Origin: an uncultured Eubacteriales bacterium
Lineage (GTDB): Bacteria; Bacillota; Clostridia; UBA1381
Length of the DNA: 64,000 nucleotides
Assembly (NCBI GenBank): GCA_905199755.1
Contig: CAJKHT010000005.1
Span: 11,378-75,377 of the forward strand
Direction of reading: 5' to 3'
A program made the position numbers and the translations under genes. The notes under the pieces were generated by a model. It did no database searches and was not told the DNA's origin. It was given only the letters and a program-made list of their open reading frames with translations. The number at the start of each line of letters is the position of its first letter. Positions within the stretch are counted from its first letter, which is position 1. Shown piece by piece: positions 52,701 through 61,597 of the stretch.

Positions 52701-53874
52701 AATCATACACCTCCGCAGTAACGGCTTTGTATTTTTCTTCATCAATTTTGTTTGTGGGAGTCATTTTCACCGTTTCACCCAAAATGTACCAGTTGCCCAC
52801 CTTATCCGCTTTGATTTTCGGTGAAACCGAGGTATCCGTATAATACGGATATGAACGTACTTTGATATTATCCACCATTATACGTCCCGATGCCTCCCCC
52901 TGCGACGGCTGATTTGAAGTACAGAACACTATTCTTATATCGGTAGCATCTGACGGGACTTTTGATGTTTCAAGCTCTTTTTTGATATGTGTCCATTTCC
53001 CGGGGTCTTTCGGTGTCTGATACACTCCGTCAACATATGATTTGAAAACACCGTCTTTGAAGCACTGAATAAGCATGGTAAACGAGCTGCCGTTAAAATC
53101 CTCGCTTTTGGTAGCATCAAATTCTATTTCTATTTTTGTGTCCCTTGTGTTTTCAATCGGCGGCAGATACAAGCCGCCGTATTTCAGCGATGATGCACCC
53201 AGCTGCATGAACGAGTTTCCGTCCTCGGTAACGATTTTGCACGGCATGACAAATGTGTTTGCCGTTGCGCCGTCCCAGAGTCCCATTTGAAAATCGGGCT
53301 TTTCCGTTTCAAAATCATAATCGTAAAGCTTTGTTTTCCCGGCTTCGATTATTTCTTTTGCAATATCCGCCGTTACGGCTTCTTCAACAGCAAGAGACTT
53401 GCTTAAAATCCAAAATTCATCACCGCTGTAAAAATGCCAGCCCATGCTTTCGGAAAGACCTTTCAGCGGAATATATGTATATTCCTCCAAAAAGAATCCG
53501 TTTTCACCGCTTTTGTCCTCCGCGTCAAAATCACCGCATTTTACTCTGCCGATGCTTTCACCGTCGGCAAACGCGACGGATTTTGTTTTTCCGTCCCATG
53601 TATATGACGCACCGAGGTACTTTTCTATCCATTTTACCTCGGCATACACCGTTTGGTTAAGCGTCATAAATTCATTTTCCGCCGTATCAATTCCGTGTAC
53701 TTCGCCCTTATCAAGCAGCCTGTTCCACGTAAAATAATTTATTACGGATTCCGATACAATATTTTCCGTGCTGATTTCGCTGTTTTCCTCCGCACGGCAC
53801 AGCGGACACAGGCTCGCAAAAAGCATTGCCGCCGCAGTACATATTGCCGTAATCGCTCTCGATAATTTTAACAT
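49750..53874 (-). CDS. Giant secreted clan-A glycosidase with copper-amine-oxidase-like N-domain and two CBM9-like modules
   Basis: A 1374-residue exported protein. Signal peptide to ~28 (CPLCRA). Residues ~55-155 match the copper amine oxidase N-terminal stalk domain (YLGASYTWDGKTKSVAFADG, EEYTYIPLKGLSESMGW) often found on clostridial surface proteins. A CBM-like sandwich (~185-350) and a beta domain (~355-450) precede a TIM barrel (~480-820) with acid/base Glu620 in EVWNEPHVYGG and nucleophile Glu718 in CSTEMHMML (GH39-like). Two CBM9-like domains finish the protein (~960-1150 and ~1165-1374), each starting KPLF(N/D)K and ending in EWG or EWN segments. It lies 40 bases after the LamG-like gene. 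AGGTATTATTA precedes the ATG. Confidence 0.85.
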   Translation of the reverse strand: MLKLSRAITAICTAAAMLFASLCPLCRAEENSEISTENIVSESVINYFTWNRLLDKGEVHGIDTAENEFMTLNQTVYAEVKWIEKYLGASYTWDGKTKSVAFADGESIGRVKCGDFDAEDKSGENGFFLEEYTYIPLKGLSESMGWHFYSGDEFWILSKSLAVEEAVTADIAKEIIEAGKTKLYDYDFETEKPDFQMGLWDGATANTFVMPCKIVTEDGNSFMQLGASSLKYGGLYLPPIENTRDTKIEIEFDATKSEDFNGSSFTMLIQCFKDGVFKSYVDGVYQTPKDPGKWTHIKKELETSKVPSDATDIRIVFCTSNQPSQGEASGRIMVDNIKVRSYPYYTDTSVSPKIKADKVGNWYILGETVKMTPTNKIDEEKYKAVTAEVYDSEDNLVHMGTVTSAEFNNGYSWTPEKQGYYEFQFYTTDKYGIKDTLYEFYTKKNPKTQETVKLYIKRQGIVVARYKTKPMEERCDRLAVSIDPGTYLNPEIVNGRKNGLRGDQVELADLLGFRKIRYHYLSPDGLAYKTPSKANIHRGEFDFAEWDGSVNEALKYGFDLVLNIMGTPRYAAPYRTGYTSPTGGGINYYAPVNIEAWRAYVEYAVKRYKDVCNIWEVWNEPHVYGGSVFWKGITKDFAEIQKSAYNVIKKYQPGDESIVTLGGIGARRYTNFYEELVQTDAYDYYDAIAMHGWDIDPWNYNKIAEDYGKEPKPFCSTEMHMMLRASDSEYLNNTEKEEAMRMVVEFLKDFKYGALFTTFFAVNVSDDKDWLQYLNKNKIYGQGIEGGAFRVGLYSPRFAAIAMNTFFDTIGKEYDYVDEYLLSNKKQNAVRVKSDGKDQLIVWNVGGSKSNPTELSKLITDCAAADFKIVDWENNDVDTSDLSNIVIKPETMYFISGLDSKKLDTIPSAQGDELYTGQVLYNITEKAKTDTNNILTHVVTNGDTKPLFNKYTFELNSDISYTDTNWRWTAKEQGAEQGDFGAKFALSVTDDGMYLVAKVNDTSDNAIADSPEEISQKSGLQFAFDTVGDRSGNGYQECYVGLNYAGNPIVYKKTAPYIGGDMISDFTESGNIIENAAVQRIADGSEITYMIYLPSKEIYPYEKNVNEAMHFSIVANRNDGTKNIGCLEWGGGLSGEKDPQRFGNVWLDKAVAEENSVYYPYMASADNKPLFDKNTLEYADNISWISDNMKYVSLIAGDNTVDETFKAKFAVGVTEEGIYLAAEVDDNDVNMDADSVGGMWSKDSMQFAFDTGMRGNTDELIGFHFGRATGKGDTLFKEDAPFITAEKAPEGYTQKKTVVTEGIHNVTVADGKIIYKAFIPAAEIYPFNIAENDVLKMSVLFNQNREGKRVGYLEWNSGIGASKNPKEYGIISYK

Positions 53875-53914
53875 TAATAATACCTCCGCTCAAGCTGTGA
53901 TACAGGGCAAAAAT

Positions 53915-55090
53915 TTAATCTGCCATTGTTACCGTACCGTTTGTTACAGTCAATGTCTTTTCTACAAGACAATTGGGATATGCTACCATTTTATCGGCTG
54001 TATTCCATAAAAATGCCTTTACCGTATATGTTCCGTTTTGCAAGCTGTCCAGCTTATACAGCACGGTAGAATAGTCGTATGCTTTAAAGCCTGTCATACT
54101 GTTTATCTGAGTGTCTTTAATTCCGCTTCTCACCATTTTGCCCGTACTGTCATATACCGCACCTACAAGCATCGGAGGCTTTACCCAATATGTTACCGGG
54201 TTTGTGCTTATCACCGTTTCGTTAACAGTCATTTGTCCGCCGTTCAAGGTGAGTTCCGGAGCAGTTGCTCTGAATCTGTCCATATAAAATTCTTCATTTG
54301 TCAGTTCCATGGTTATTTTACTATCGCATCTCATCATAATATTTGCATACTTATTATTATCCGTTACATCAGCCTTGCTTGAATATACCTGACTTACCGG
54401 CATTGTTCTTTCCGTTGTTTTTGTATACGGCTTTCCGTCTATTAAGCAATTCGGATTTGTAAATGTTACATATACTTTTCCCGTATCCGAAAGGTCAGCT
54501 TCTATTTTTAAATGATATGTTTCATTTAGTTTCAGCACATACGGCTCTTGGTCAAGCTCTGCTATTGTAGGCGACGATATGGACTGTTTTTTTGCTGCAT
54601 CTGCCGAACCATCGGTACCCGCCCAGCTTAAACGATATGTTCCTTCCTTGGCAGAAATAAATTTAAGAGTACTCTTCCATTCAGTACCTGTGTTGGGCTC
54701 TGAACCTATATAGATGTAAAATGACTTGCCTGCTCCTATATCCGGTAACTCTGTCAGCTTAAAATCAAACTCCCATGTAAAGTTATTTTTCCAATATTGG
54801 GACGGATTACTGCCCATAAATGTCCCGCTTGAAGTTGTATACGGTGTTCTGAATGTAAACGGTTTTATTGAAACAGCAGCATCTGAGGTTATGGTTCTTC
54901 CCTTAATACCGGCTTTGTGTGCAGTATCCTCATATTGATAATCTTTGACATTATTGCTGTTTACATACATATCACCCTTTCTGGGATCAAGCATTTTAAT
55001 ATTCCCCTCTGCGCCCGCCGCCGATGCAAACGCACCGATTGTTAATGCTGTAGCCGCCAGCATACTGACTAATTTGCCTGCCTTTTTCAT
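53915..55090 (-). CDS. Secreted LamG-like protein, paralogue of the first gene of operon A
   Basis: A 391-residue exported protein; signal peptide ends near residue 27 (AAGA). A LamG-like beta sandwich (~65-265) has KGRTITSDAAV, YWKNNFTWEFDFKL, YHLKIEADLSDTGKVYVTF and MDRFRATAPEL; an Ig-like C-terminal part (~295-391) has LQNGTYTVKAFLW. About the same length and order as 45440-46588, showing common descent. In both operons this gene is directly followed by a giant clan-A glycosidase gene, so the pair behaves as a unit. Probably a secreted glycan-binding partner. AGGAGATTTGAATT precedes the ATG. Confidence 0.75.
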   Translation of the reverse strand: MKKAGKLVSMLAATALTIGAFASAAGAEGNIKMLDPRKGDMYVNSNNVKDYQYEDTAHKAGIKGRTITSDAAVSIKPFTFRTPYTTSSGTFMGSNPSQYWKNNFTWEFDFKLTELPDIGAGKSFYIYIGSEPNTGTEWKSTLKFISAKEGTYRLSWAGTDGSADAAKKQSISSPTIAELDQEPYVLKLNETYHLKIEADLSDTGKVYVTFTNPNCLIDGKPYTKTTERTMPVSQVYSSKADVTDNNKYANIMMRCDSKITMELTNEEFYMDRFRATAPELTLNGGQMTVNETVISTNPVTYWVKPPMLVGAVYDSTGKMVRSGIKDTQINSMTGFKAYDYSTVLYKLDSLQNGTYTVKAFLWNTADKMVAYPNCLVEKTLTVTNGTVTMAD

Positions 55091-55153
55091 AATTCAAATC
55101 TCCTTTTTTTATATTTTTAATGCTAAAGCATTTAGCTTACAATTTTGTTTGCC

Positions 55154-55183
55154 GCAAACTCAATAAGCTATTATCGAGTTTGC
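55154..55183 (-). other. Intercistronic stem-loop
   Basis: GCAAACTC (55154-55161) and GAGTTTGC (55176-55183) with a 14-base loop, spanning the end of the SLH gene. No T run, so an RNA-processing or stability element is more likely than a terminator. Confidence 0.4.
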
Positions 55184-58030
55184 CGCAAGACTTTTAACCG
55201 AGATGAGACATTCCGTAGGTGCAAGACTGCTGTCGTCATAAGCTACTATTCCGCTTATGTCCGATTTGTTTATGCTGTTGTTTCTGTCATTGTATTTATA
55301 TACCTTTGTTGATGAAAGCAGAGCACGTTTGCGGTATTTTTCACCCGTATTTCCCTGCTGATAGTCGTCATATGTCACATAGCTTATGTATTTGGCGTCC
55401 TTATGCATAACAATTGCACGAGCCAGTGCATATGTACCCGTTTCCGATTCCGCTCCGTAGGGGTCCGAAAGGAATGTTCCGTTATGGAACAGATAATACG
55501 AGGATATTGTCACCTGACGGTTTGCATTCCACTTAATCGGACGCGAGTTCGGATTAAACGTTTTATTTTCCATGGTATACAGCTTTTCGAGATAGCATAC
55601 CGAGCCGCCGATTGTCATATACCGCACAATATCGCCCTGTTCTATTCCGTCCGAGAGAAGCTCATAATCATCTATGCCGAATCTCAAAGCTGCGCCCGTT
55701 GCCAGGTTTGTAAGATATATTGCCGTTTCTGTTTCAGCGGTTTCCTCATTGTATTCGATTGCCACCTTATCCACGAATGTCACCGCTCCGTCATACGGAC
55801 GCTCAAACGGTATTGCAGCATACCTTGCACTTATTGCGTCCTCCGCTTTGTCAAAGTCATCACTGTATCTGCTGTGATAGTAGAATACAATAATTTCGGG
55901 GGAAATTCTTTCATCATCACGCGAATATGCTTTTACCAGATACGCTCTGTCATTAAAGAAAGAATCTGTTGTAAGCATTTTAAATCTGGCGGGATCGTCA
56001 CTGTCGCGCGGTACTGCCATGATTTTTGTATCCGCGGCTGCAAATATTCCCGTATTAAACGCTTTTGTGGACATAGCGTAGCGTGATTTATATGACAGCG
56101 AGCTTACCCACATCGCATCCTTTGATGTGATTTTATAAAGTGTATTGTCAGCCTCTCTGCCCTCGCGATACAATGAATCGTCTTTTTCACGCTCATCGGT
56201 TTCCTCAAGGCATGTATCGATTGACCTGATTTCGGAATCAAAGGACAGGCTTATATAGGCAAGCTTTGATTTTTTGTCAAAGCCCGGATCATCCGCTTTA
56301 TCGGCTCCCAGACCGAGCATGCCTTTAATTTCGTCACTGTTCTTATTCTTGCATACTATACCGTCAATTTTCACGTTTTTAGCAAGCTTATATGTTTCCG
56401 TTTTACCGTCGTCCTTAAAAAGCTTCAGCATAACGGTTTTATCCGGGTCGGCATCGTCCCATGTGCATTTTATTATGTATGCATAAAAGTCTGAAACGTC
56501 CTTTTCCGATACCGCATAGGCAATATAGCCGAACGCATCTGTATACAGTGTATACTCCGAACCTGTTTTTACCGTTTTCTTGTCCCTGTTATGCTTTATA
56601 AAATCATCGCAGTAAAGATATTCCGTTTCGTTATATGTATGCTCCTCCTCACTGTAAATCTTAAAAACAGCTTTATCCTCCTGTGCCGACAATGCATATG
56701 CCTGCGTGATTTTGCTTTGATTTACAATCAGGTAACCGCAGCTGCCGTCAAGGCTTACCGCAGCGGATATTACAGACTCGCCCGGAATATCCTCTATTTT
56801 CACTTCATTTCCCGAGGTATCGCGTATATCAAACATATCCTTGTCTTCAACAGAGATATTTCTGTCGGACTCGTACTTGTCTATAAGCATATATTTGTTA
56901 TCCGTATCACTGTAACGGTCATACACCGTATCACGATAGGACTTTATGATAACGGCAGTACGCTCATTATCGAATTTTTTTATTACCGTTATATTTCCGA
57001 GGTTTACATCAAACAGTGATTTGTCAAACTGTCCGCCTCTCACCAGTGCGCCGTTATAGATAATTACCGCATCTTTGCCGATTTTTATCTGCTTTACGGA
57101 ATTATTTGAGGTGTAATATGACAATGCTCCGTCGGAGTAATTGCTGTAGCTGTTTCCGTCAATGACGGTCACATCGCTTTTATTATCCTCGATGTATAAA
57201 ACGGTATCGCCCTCGTCAAGCTCTTTGTAGTAGATGTGAACATTATAGCCTATAAAATCATTAGCGCGCGTATTTCCCGTCCGGTACGTTCTGCCGCCGA
57301 TTTTAACATATCCCTTTGCCAATGCCGCTCCGCCCGTTACCGAAGCGGTACAGGTATCGGTGAGTACACCTTTTGCCTCGTAAATGTCAAGCCTGTCGGA
57401 GATAAGCGTCGCATCATTTTCAATGTAATACGATACACCGTCCGATGACAAATCCTCCTTAATCGGAGCAATTCCGATTGCATTGTACATAAGCTGCACC
57501 GCTGCTTTAAACGAGAGCTTATCCTTTGAAATATCCAGCTTTTTGAGCAAGCCTGCCTGCGCCGCCGCCGAAATATAGTTGCTTTCAAAGTCACCTCTCT
57601 GCTCAATATAAGGCTCATAGCCGAGTATTCTGAGCATTATTGTCACAGCCGCCTTGGGAGTAATCATTTCATTGACTCCAAAGTCGTTATCGCCCACACC
57701 TCTTACTATATTATTGTTGTACGCAGCTTCAACGGCATCCTTAAATTCGTAATTCGGAATAACATCGTTAAACACCTCCGTTTTGTTTACGGACGGCAGC
57801 TCGTCTATATATGACCTCATCGCCATGTCCGTAAACTGACCTCGGCTCACGTCCGAATTTTCATCATCTATGCTGAATTTCAAAATTCCGATACTTTCAA
57901 GCAAAAGCTTCTGTTCTTCAAAATTATCCGTTTCCTCCGCCGCCGTAACGGGTACCGAAACGCAAAAGAGACTCGCCGACAGGCACATTGCAATAATTGC
58001 CGCGATAATCCTGCTTGTTTTTTCTGCCAT
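55160..58030 (-). CDS. Secreted SLH protein with long beta-rich body
   Basis: A 956-residue exported protein. Signal peptide to ~31 (VPVTAAEE). The N-terminal ~170 residues are three divergent SLH repeats (DVSRGQFTDMAMRSYID, AYNNNIVRGVGDNDFG, AAQAGLLKKLDISKDKLSFK), the reverse order of its neighbour, which has SLH at the C-terminus. The rest (~200-956) has repeated beta-rich segments (YVKIGGRTYRTGN, IGKDAVIIYNGALVRGG, YGYLIV-like strands) without a named family. It would be a wall-anchored scaffold or receptor exposing this beta body. It starts 3 bases after the stop of 58034-59746 with GGAGGTATAACCG inside that gene's end. Confidence 0.8.
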   Translation of the reverse strand: MAEKTSRIIAAIIAMCLSASLFCVSVPVTAAEETDNFEEQKLLLESIGILKFSIDDENSDVSRGQFTDMAMRSYIDELPSVNKTEVFNDVIPNYEFKDAVEAAYNNNIVRGVGDNDFGVNEMITPKAAVTIMLRILGYEPYIEQRGDFESNYISAAAQAGLLKKLDISKDKLSFKAAVQLMYNAIGIAPIKEDLSSDGVSYYIENDATLISDRLDIYEAKGVLTDTCTASVTGGAALAKGYVKIGGRTYRTGNTRANDFIGYNVHIYYKELDEGDTVLYIEDNKSDVTVIDGNSYSNYSDGALSYYTSNNSVKQIKIGKDAVIIYNGALVRGGQFDKSLFDVNLGNITVIKKFDNERTAVIIKSYRDTVYDRYSDTDNKYMLIDKYESDRNISVEDKDMFDIRDTSGNEVKIEDIPGESVISAAVSLDGSCGYLIVNQSKITQAYALSAQEDKAVFKIYSEEEHTYNETEYLYCDDFIKHNRDKKTVKTGSEYTLYTDAFGYIAYAVSEKDVSDFYAYIIKCTWDDADPDKTVMLKLFKDDGKTETYKLAKNVKIDGIVCKNKNSDEIKGMLGLGADKADDPGFDKKSKLAYISLSFDSEIRSIDTCLEETDEREKDDSLYREGREADNTLYKITSKDAMWVSSLSYKSRYAMSTKAFNTGIFAAADTKIMAVPRDSDDPARFKMLTTDSFFNDRAYLVKAYSRDDERISPEIIVFYYHSRYSDDFDKAEDAISARYAAIPFERPYDGAVTFVDKVAIEYNEETAETETAIYLTNLATGAALRFGIDDYELLSDGIEQGDIVRYMTIGGSVCYLEKLYTMENKTFNPNSRPIKWNANRQVTISSYYLFHNGTFLSDPYGAESETGTYALARAIVMHKDAKYISYVTYDDYQQGNTGEKYRKRALLSSTKVYKYNDRNNSINKSDISGIVAYDDSSLAPTECLISVKSLAANSIIAY

Positions 58031-58033
58031 CGG

Positions 58034-59746
58034 TTATACCTCCTTTTTGAGCAGATTATAAATCATTTTTGCCGCCTCCGCACGCGTCACCGGCAAATTC
58101 GGTCTGAATGTATTGTCATCGTAGCCGCTTAGCATATCCGCTGCTTTAAGCATGTAAATACCGTCCCTTGCATAGTCGGATATTTCGGCATCATCGGCAA
58201 ATTTCTCAACATTTTCATCATGCGGTGCGCTGAACAAGCGCGCAAGCATCGCCGCCGCGTCCTGTCTTGTCACATTCATGCCCGTACCGAATTTTGTGTC
58301 GGAAATTCCGTTGATTACACCGTTTGCAACACATGCCCTTACCGGGCTTTCAAACCAGTCGTTTTCTTTGACATCTTCAAAGCTTACGTCCGCGCCTTTA
58401 TCCGCAAGCTTAAAGGTCAGCGCAAGCATTTTTACAAATTCTTCTCTTTTTATGCTGTTTTGCGGCAGGAATCTGCCGTCACCGCTGCCGCTGACCGCTC
58501 CCGCTTCGGCAAGCGAATATATCGCCGTTTTTGCCCAGTCATACGAATCCAAATCGGAAAATTCGATTTTTGACGGTTCATCGGAGGTATTGTCCTTTTT
58601 ATCCTCCTGCGGTTTCGGTGTTACAACGGTTGTCGGTGCGGATATAACGGGAACATTGCTTCGTCCGCTGCTGCTTCCGCCGCCTCCTCCGCCACCGCCG
58701 CCGGTGCCGCCCGTGCCGGGTTTCGGACTTTCCTTTTTATCTGCCGCCTCGGCGCTTGCTGTCACCGCGTCATAAAAGCTTTGCAGGCTTTCGGGATTTT
58801 TAACAAGCTTATTCAGCTCCGTATAAAATGCCGTCTTGTTCTGAACCACCTCATACTTCGTCATTATGCTGTCGGGTACGGAAAACAGATTATCCTTAAA
58901 CAGAACCTCCAAATCATAGATATTTTCTGCCTTATGCGCCGTGAATGCTCTTAAAGCCAGCAAATATATATCATCTTTCAGTGATGTGTATTTGCCCGAA
59001 TTGAAATCGTCAATAACATATGCACCGAGATTGTTTGTTTTGATAAACGCGCTTATATCGGCAAAATCGGCACCGAGCAAATCCATGTAGCTGTTGAACA
59101 TCTTTGTTTTTTCCTCGTCCGACAGACTGTCTGACGCCAGTCCCACGCTGAACTGTGCCTCCGACAGTTCCAGCCCGATACCGCTTTTCTTTTCATACGG
59201 AGCTTTTTTTGCAACAAGCTCTGCAATTTTTTGCTGTTCCTCCTCCGAAAACTGCTGCATAACAGACAAATCAAGGTTCATATATCTGCCGCAGCCGTAC
59301 ATAAAGCTTTTCAGCTCCGCAGTGCTTCCGTCTGCGGCAAGCTTATTGAAGCTGTTGAGCAGTCCGTCGCTGTACTCGACCGTTCCGTCATAAATTTTAC
59401 CGTATGCGGTGTAAACCTTCATATTATATACACCGTAATCGGCATTCATAATGAAATCGGTACCGTAGCTGCCGTCATCATCTGCCTGAAGCTGATTGGT
59501 ATAAAGCATTTTTCCGCTTTCCGGCTCGGTAATCACAATTGCAATCTGCAAAGGCAGATAAGGTGCGCTGTTCTTCATTTGCAAATCATCAAAGCCGAAA
59601 AAGCTCTGTACATCCACCTGCCCCGACAGACTTGCACATATTTTCCCATCCTCAACTCTTATGCCCGGTTCGCCGTCAGCCGACGCAGCCGTAACCGACA
59701 GCAGCAGCGTAAGCGCCGCAATTCCGATTATTTTTCTGAATTTCAT
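58034..59746 (-). CDS. Secreted SLH protein with helical body and poly-glycine linker
   Basis: A 570-residue exported protein. Signal peptide to ~23 (LSVTAASA). An N-terminal Ig-like domain (~30-125) precedes an all-helical region (~130-330, for example AELVAKKAPYEKKSGIG), a Pro/Gly/Ser linker (~340-390) with a run of nine glycines, and three SLH repeats at the C-terminus (SDLDSYDWAKTAIYSLAEAG; FEDVKENDWFESPVRAC; FADDAEISDYARDGIYML). The first ATG of the open frame contains the GGAGG site, so the real start is the ATG at 59746. It stands between the ABC permease and a second SLH gene, so these two are probably surface capture or docking proteins for the transported glycan. Confidence 0.83.
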   Translation of the reverse strand: MKFRKIIGIAALTLLLSVTAASADGEPGIRVEDGKICASLSGQVDVQSFFGFDDLQMKNSAPYLPLQIAIVITEPESGKMLYTNQLQADDDGSYGTDFIMNADYGVYNMKVYTAYGKIYDGTVEYSDGLLNSFNKLAADGSTAELKSFMYGCGRYMNLDLSVMQQFSEEEQQKIAELVAKKAPYEKKSGIGLELSEAQFSVGLASDSLSDEEKTKMFNSYMDLLGADFADISAFIKTNNLGAYVIDDFNSGKYTSLKDDIYLLALRAFTAHKAENIYDLEVLFKDNLFSVPDSIMTKYEVVQNKTAFYTELNKLVKNPESLQSFYDAVTASAEAADKKESPKPGTGGTGGGGGGGGGSSSGRSNVPVISAPTTVVTPKPQEDKKDNTSDEPSKIEFSDLDSYDWAKTAIYSLAEAGAVSGSGDGRFLPQNSIKREEFVKMLALTFKLADKGADVSFEDVKENDWFESPVRACVANGVINGISDTKFGTGMNVTRQDAAAMLARLFSAPHDENVEKFADDAEISDYARDGIYMLKAADMLSGYDDNTFRPNLPVTRAEAAKMIYNLLKKEV

Positions 59747-59762
59747 AATATCCTCCATTTAA

Positions 59763-60614
59763 TTAGCCTTTTACCGCGCCTGCTGCTATTCCCGATACAA
59801 AGTATTTATTTGCCACACAATATGCAAAAAGCACGGGAATAATGGCAATTGTCATTCCGGCAAACATCAGATTCCACTGCGATGCCGCACCTCCCGAGGT
59901 TTTAAGGGCAACTATTCCGGCAATGAGCGGTGTCTGCTTCGGGATTCCCATAGTGAATATTGACGGCATCAGGTATTCGTTCCACGAACCCTGAAACGAC
60001 AGTATTCCTATCGTTGCCAGAATGGGTTTAAGCAGCGGTGCTATGATTTTAATGAAAATTCCGAAATAGTCACAGCCGTCTATTCGTGCCGCTTCGTCCA
60101 TTTCTTTCGGAAGAGAGAGAATATATCCGCGGACAAGATACATATTAACTATCGGTATCCCGAAAAATTTAAGCGCCATCAGTCCGAAAAGCGATCGGTT
60201 GAGATGCACCAGTCCCAGTATCTGGAATTTCGGGTAAATGGTTATCGTACCCATATTTATAAACATCAGTGCGGAAAACACCGCAAATATTGCTTTTTTG
60301 CCGGCAAAGTTTCCGCGTGCAAAAACATATCCGCATACCGATGAAAGAATCAGGCATACTATCACGCTGAAAAGCGTGTAGTATGTGCTGTTCCACAGCA
60401 TTCTCAGTACATTGAATGTACTCGAATGAAAAATCTCGGTATAATTATCAAAAGTAAATTCTTTCGGAATAAGGTTTTCCGGCGATGCCATTATTTCAAT
60501 ATTCGTCTTAAATGACGACATTATGCAGTAAACTATCGGCACCAGCGTTATAAATGCAACCATCGACAATATTATGTATGAAAATACGGCTGTCTTTTTG
60601 TTTTCTTTTATCAT
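59763..60614 (-). CDS. Carbohydrate ABC transporter permease (MalG type)
   Basis: A 283-residue inner-membrane subunit with six transmembrane helices. The EAA loop that docks the ATPase is EAARIDGCDYFGIFIKIIAPLLKP; the C-terminus is that of the CUT1 second permease (FVSGIAAGAVKG). It pairs with the preceding MalF-type gene. Operon-B gene 3, 16 bases before the SLH gene. GGCGG upstream of the ATG. No ATP-binding subunit is in the window; a shared MsmK-type ATPase elsewhere is expected. Confidence 0.93.
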   Translation of the reverse strand: MIKENKKTAVFSYIILSMVAFITLVPIVYCIMSSFKTNIEIMASPENLIPKEFTFDNYTEIFHSSTFNVLRMLWNSTYYTLFSVIVCLILSSVCGYVFARGNFAGKKAIFAVFSALMFINMGTITIYPKFQILGLVHLNRSLFGLMALKFFGIPIVNMYLVRGYILSLPKEMDEAARIDGCDYFGIFIKIIAPLLKPILATIGILSFQGSWNEYLMPSIFTMGIPKQTPLIAGIVALKTSGGAASQWNLMFAGMTIAIIPVLFAYCVANKYFVSGIAAGAVKG

Positions 60615-60642
60615 CTTTAAATCCGCCTTTCAGTTATAGTAA

Positions 60643-61581
60643 TCAGCATACCTCCGACATCTTCTTGCTCAGCTTTGAATAGCCTATCGCAATCAGACAC
60701 ATTATAACCGAGGTAATAAACGACAGCGAACAGCCGTAGCCGAGATTGACAACAGAGCCTGCTATACCCGGTGTATACTTTGAAAGCAGATATGACATAA
60801 CCGTGTGCGTCGTTCCGCCGGGCGCACCGCCGGTCATTACATATACATATTCGCCGACATGCAGAGTACCGTTTATTGATAAAAGCAGTATCGTCTGCAT
60901 AACGGGCGCCATAAGCGGCAGCTGTACACATCTGAAGGTCTGCCATTTTGTTGCACCGTCAATTTTTGCCGCCTCGTAACATTCTTCGGGAACATTATTG
61001 AGTGCCGCAATAAAGTAAATGACGTTAATTCCGAATGAATTCCATATACTTCCCACCACAAGAACCGTCAAAGCGGTGAACTTTTTTCCGAACCACTCCA
61101 CGGGAGCGTCCATAAGTCCGAGAGTTGTCAGTATATGATTTACAAAACCGTGAACATCAAACATATTGAAAATCACGACCGCCATAAGGCTCATGCTTAT
61201 AACATTCGGAAGAAAGAATACGCTTCTGAAAAAGCCTGTGCCTTTGAGCTTTCTGTTTAAAATCAGCGCCAGCGACAATGCCAGAACCATCTCGATAGGT
61301 ACTTTATACAGTGCAAATTCAAAGGTCGTTATCCAGGTAGACCAATATGTTTTATCCCGAAATGCCGAGATTATGTTTTCCAGACCGACAAATCTTGTAT
61401 TTGCCGCAACTCCGTCATAATTGAAGAACGACAGTCCCACCGCCCACAGCAGCGGATAGCATGTGAATACGAAAAATCCGATAAGCGGCAGAATGAGCAT
61501 CACATAGTTCTGCCATTCGTCACCGTATTTTTTGACACCGTCAGATGCCTTAAATTTCTTTGTTCTCGATACTTTTAACAT
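60643..61581 (-). CDS. Carbohydrate ABC transporter permease (MalF/LacF type)
   Basis: A 312-residue permease with six transmembrane helices and the CUT1 EAA loop EAAKIDGATKWQTFRCVQLP. AGGTGA lies before the ATG. It follows the solute-binding lipoprotein gene by 16 bases and is 28 bases from the MalG-type gene. Confidence 0.93.
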   Translation of the reverse strand: MLKVSRTKKFKASDGVKKYGDEWQNYVMLILPLIGFFVFTCYPLLWAVGLSFFNYDGVAANTRFVGLENIISAFRDKTYWSTWITTFEFALYKVPIEMVLALSLALILNRKLKGTGFFRSVFFLPNVISMSLMAVVIFNMFDVHGFVNHILTTLGLMDAPVEWFGKKFTALTVLVVGSIWNSFGINVIYFIAALNNVPEECYEAAKIDGATKWQTFRCVQLPLMAPVMQTILLLSINGTLHVGEYVYVMTGGAPGGTTHTVMSYLLSKYTPGIAGSVVNLGYGCSLSFITSVIMCLIAIGYSKLSKKMSEVC

Positions 61582-61597
61582 TTACAAAATTCACCTG

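Noticed and set aside
58680..58715. Short tandem repeat or slippage array
   Set aside because: It is the glycine linker of the SLH protein encoded by mixed GGN codons, not a clean DNA repeat.
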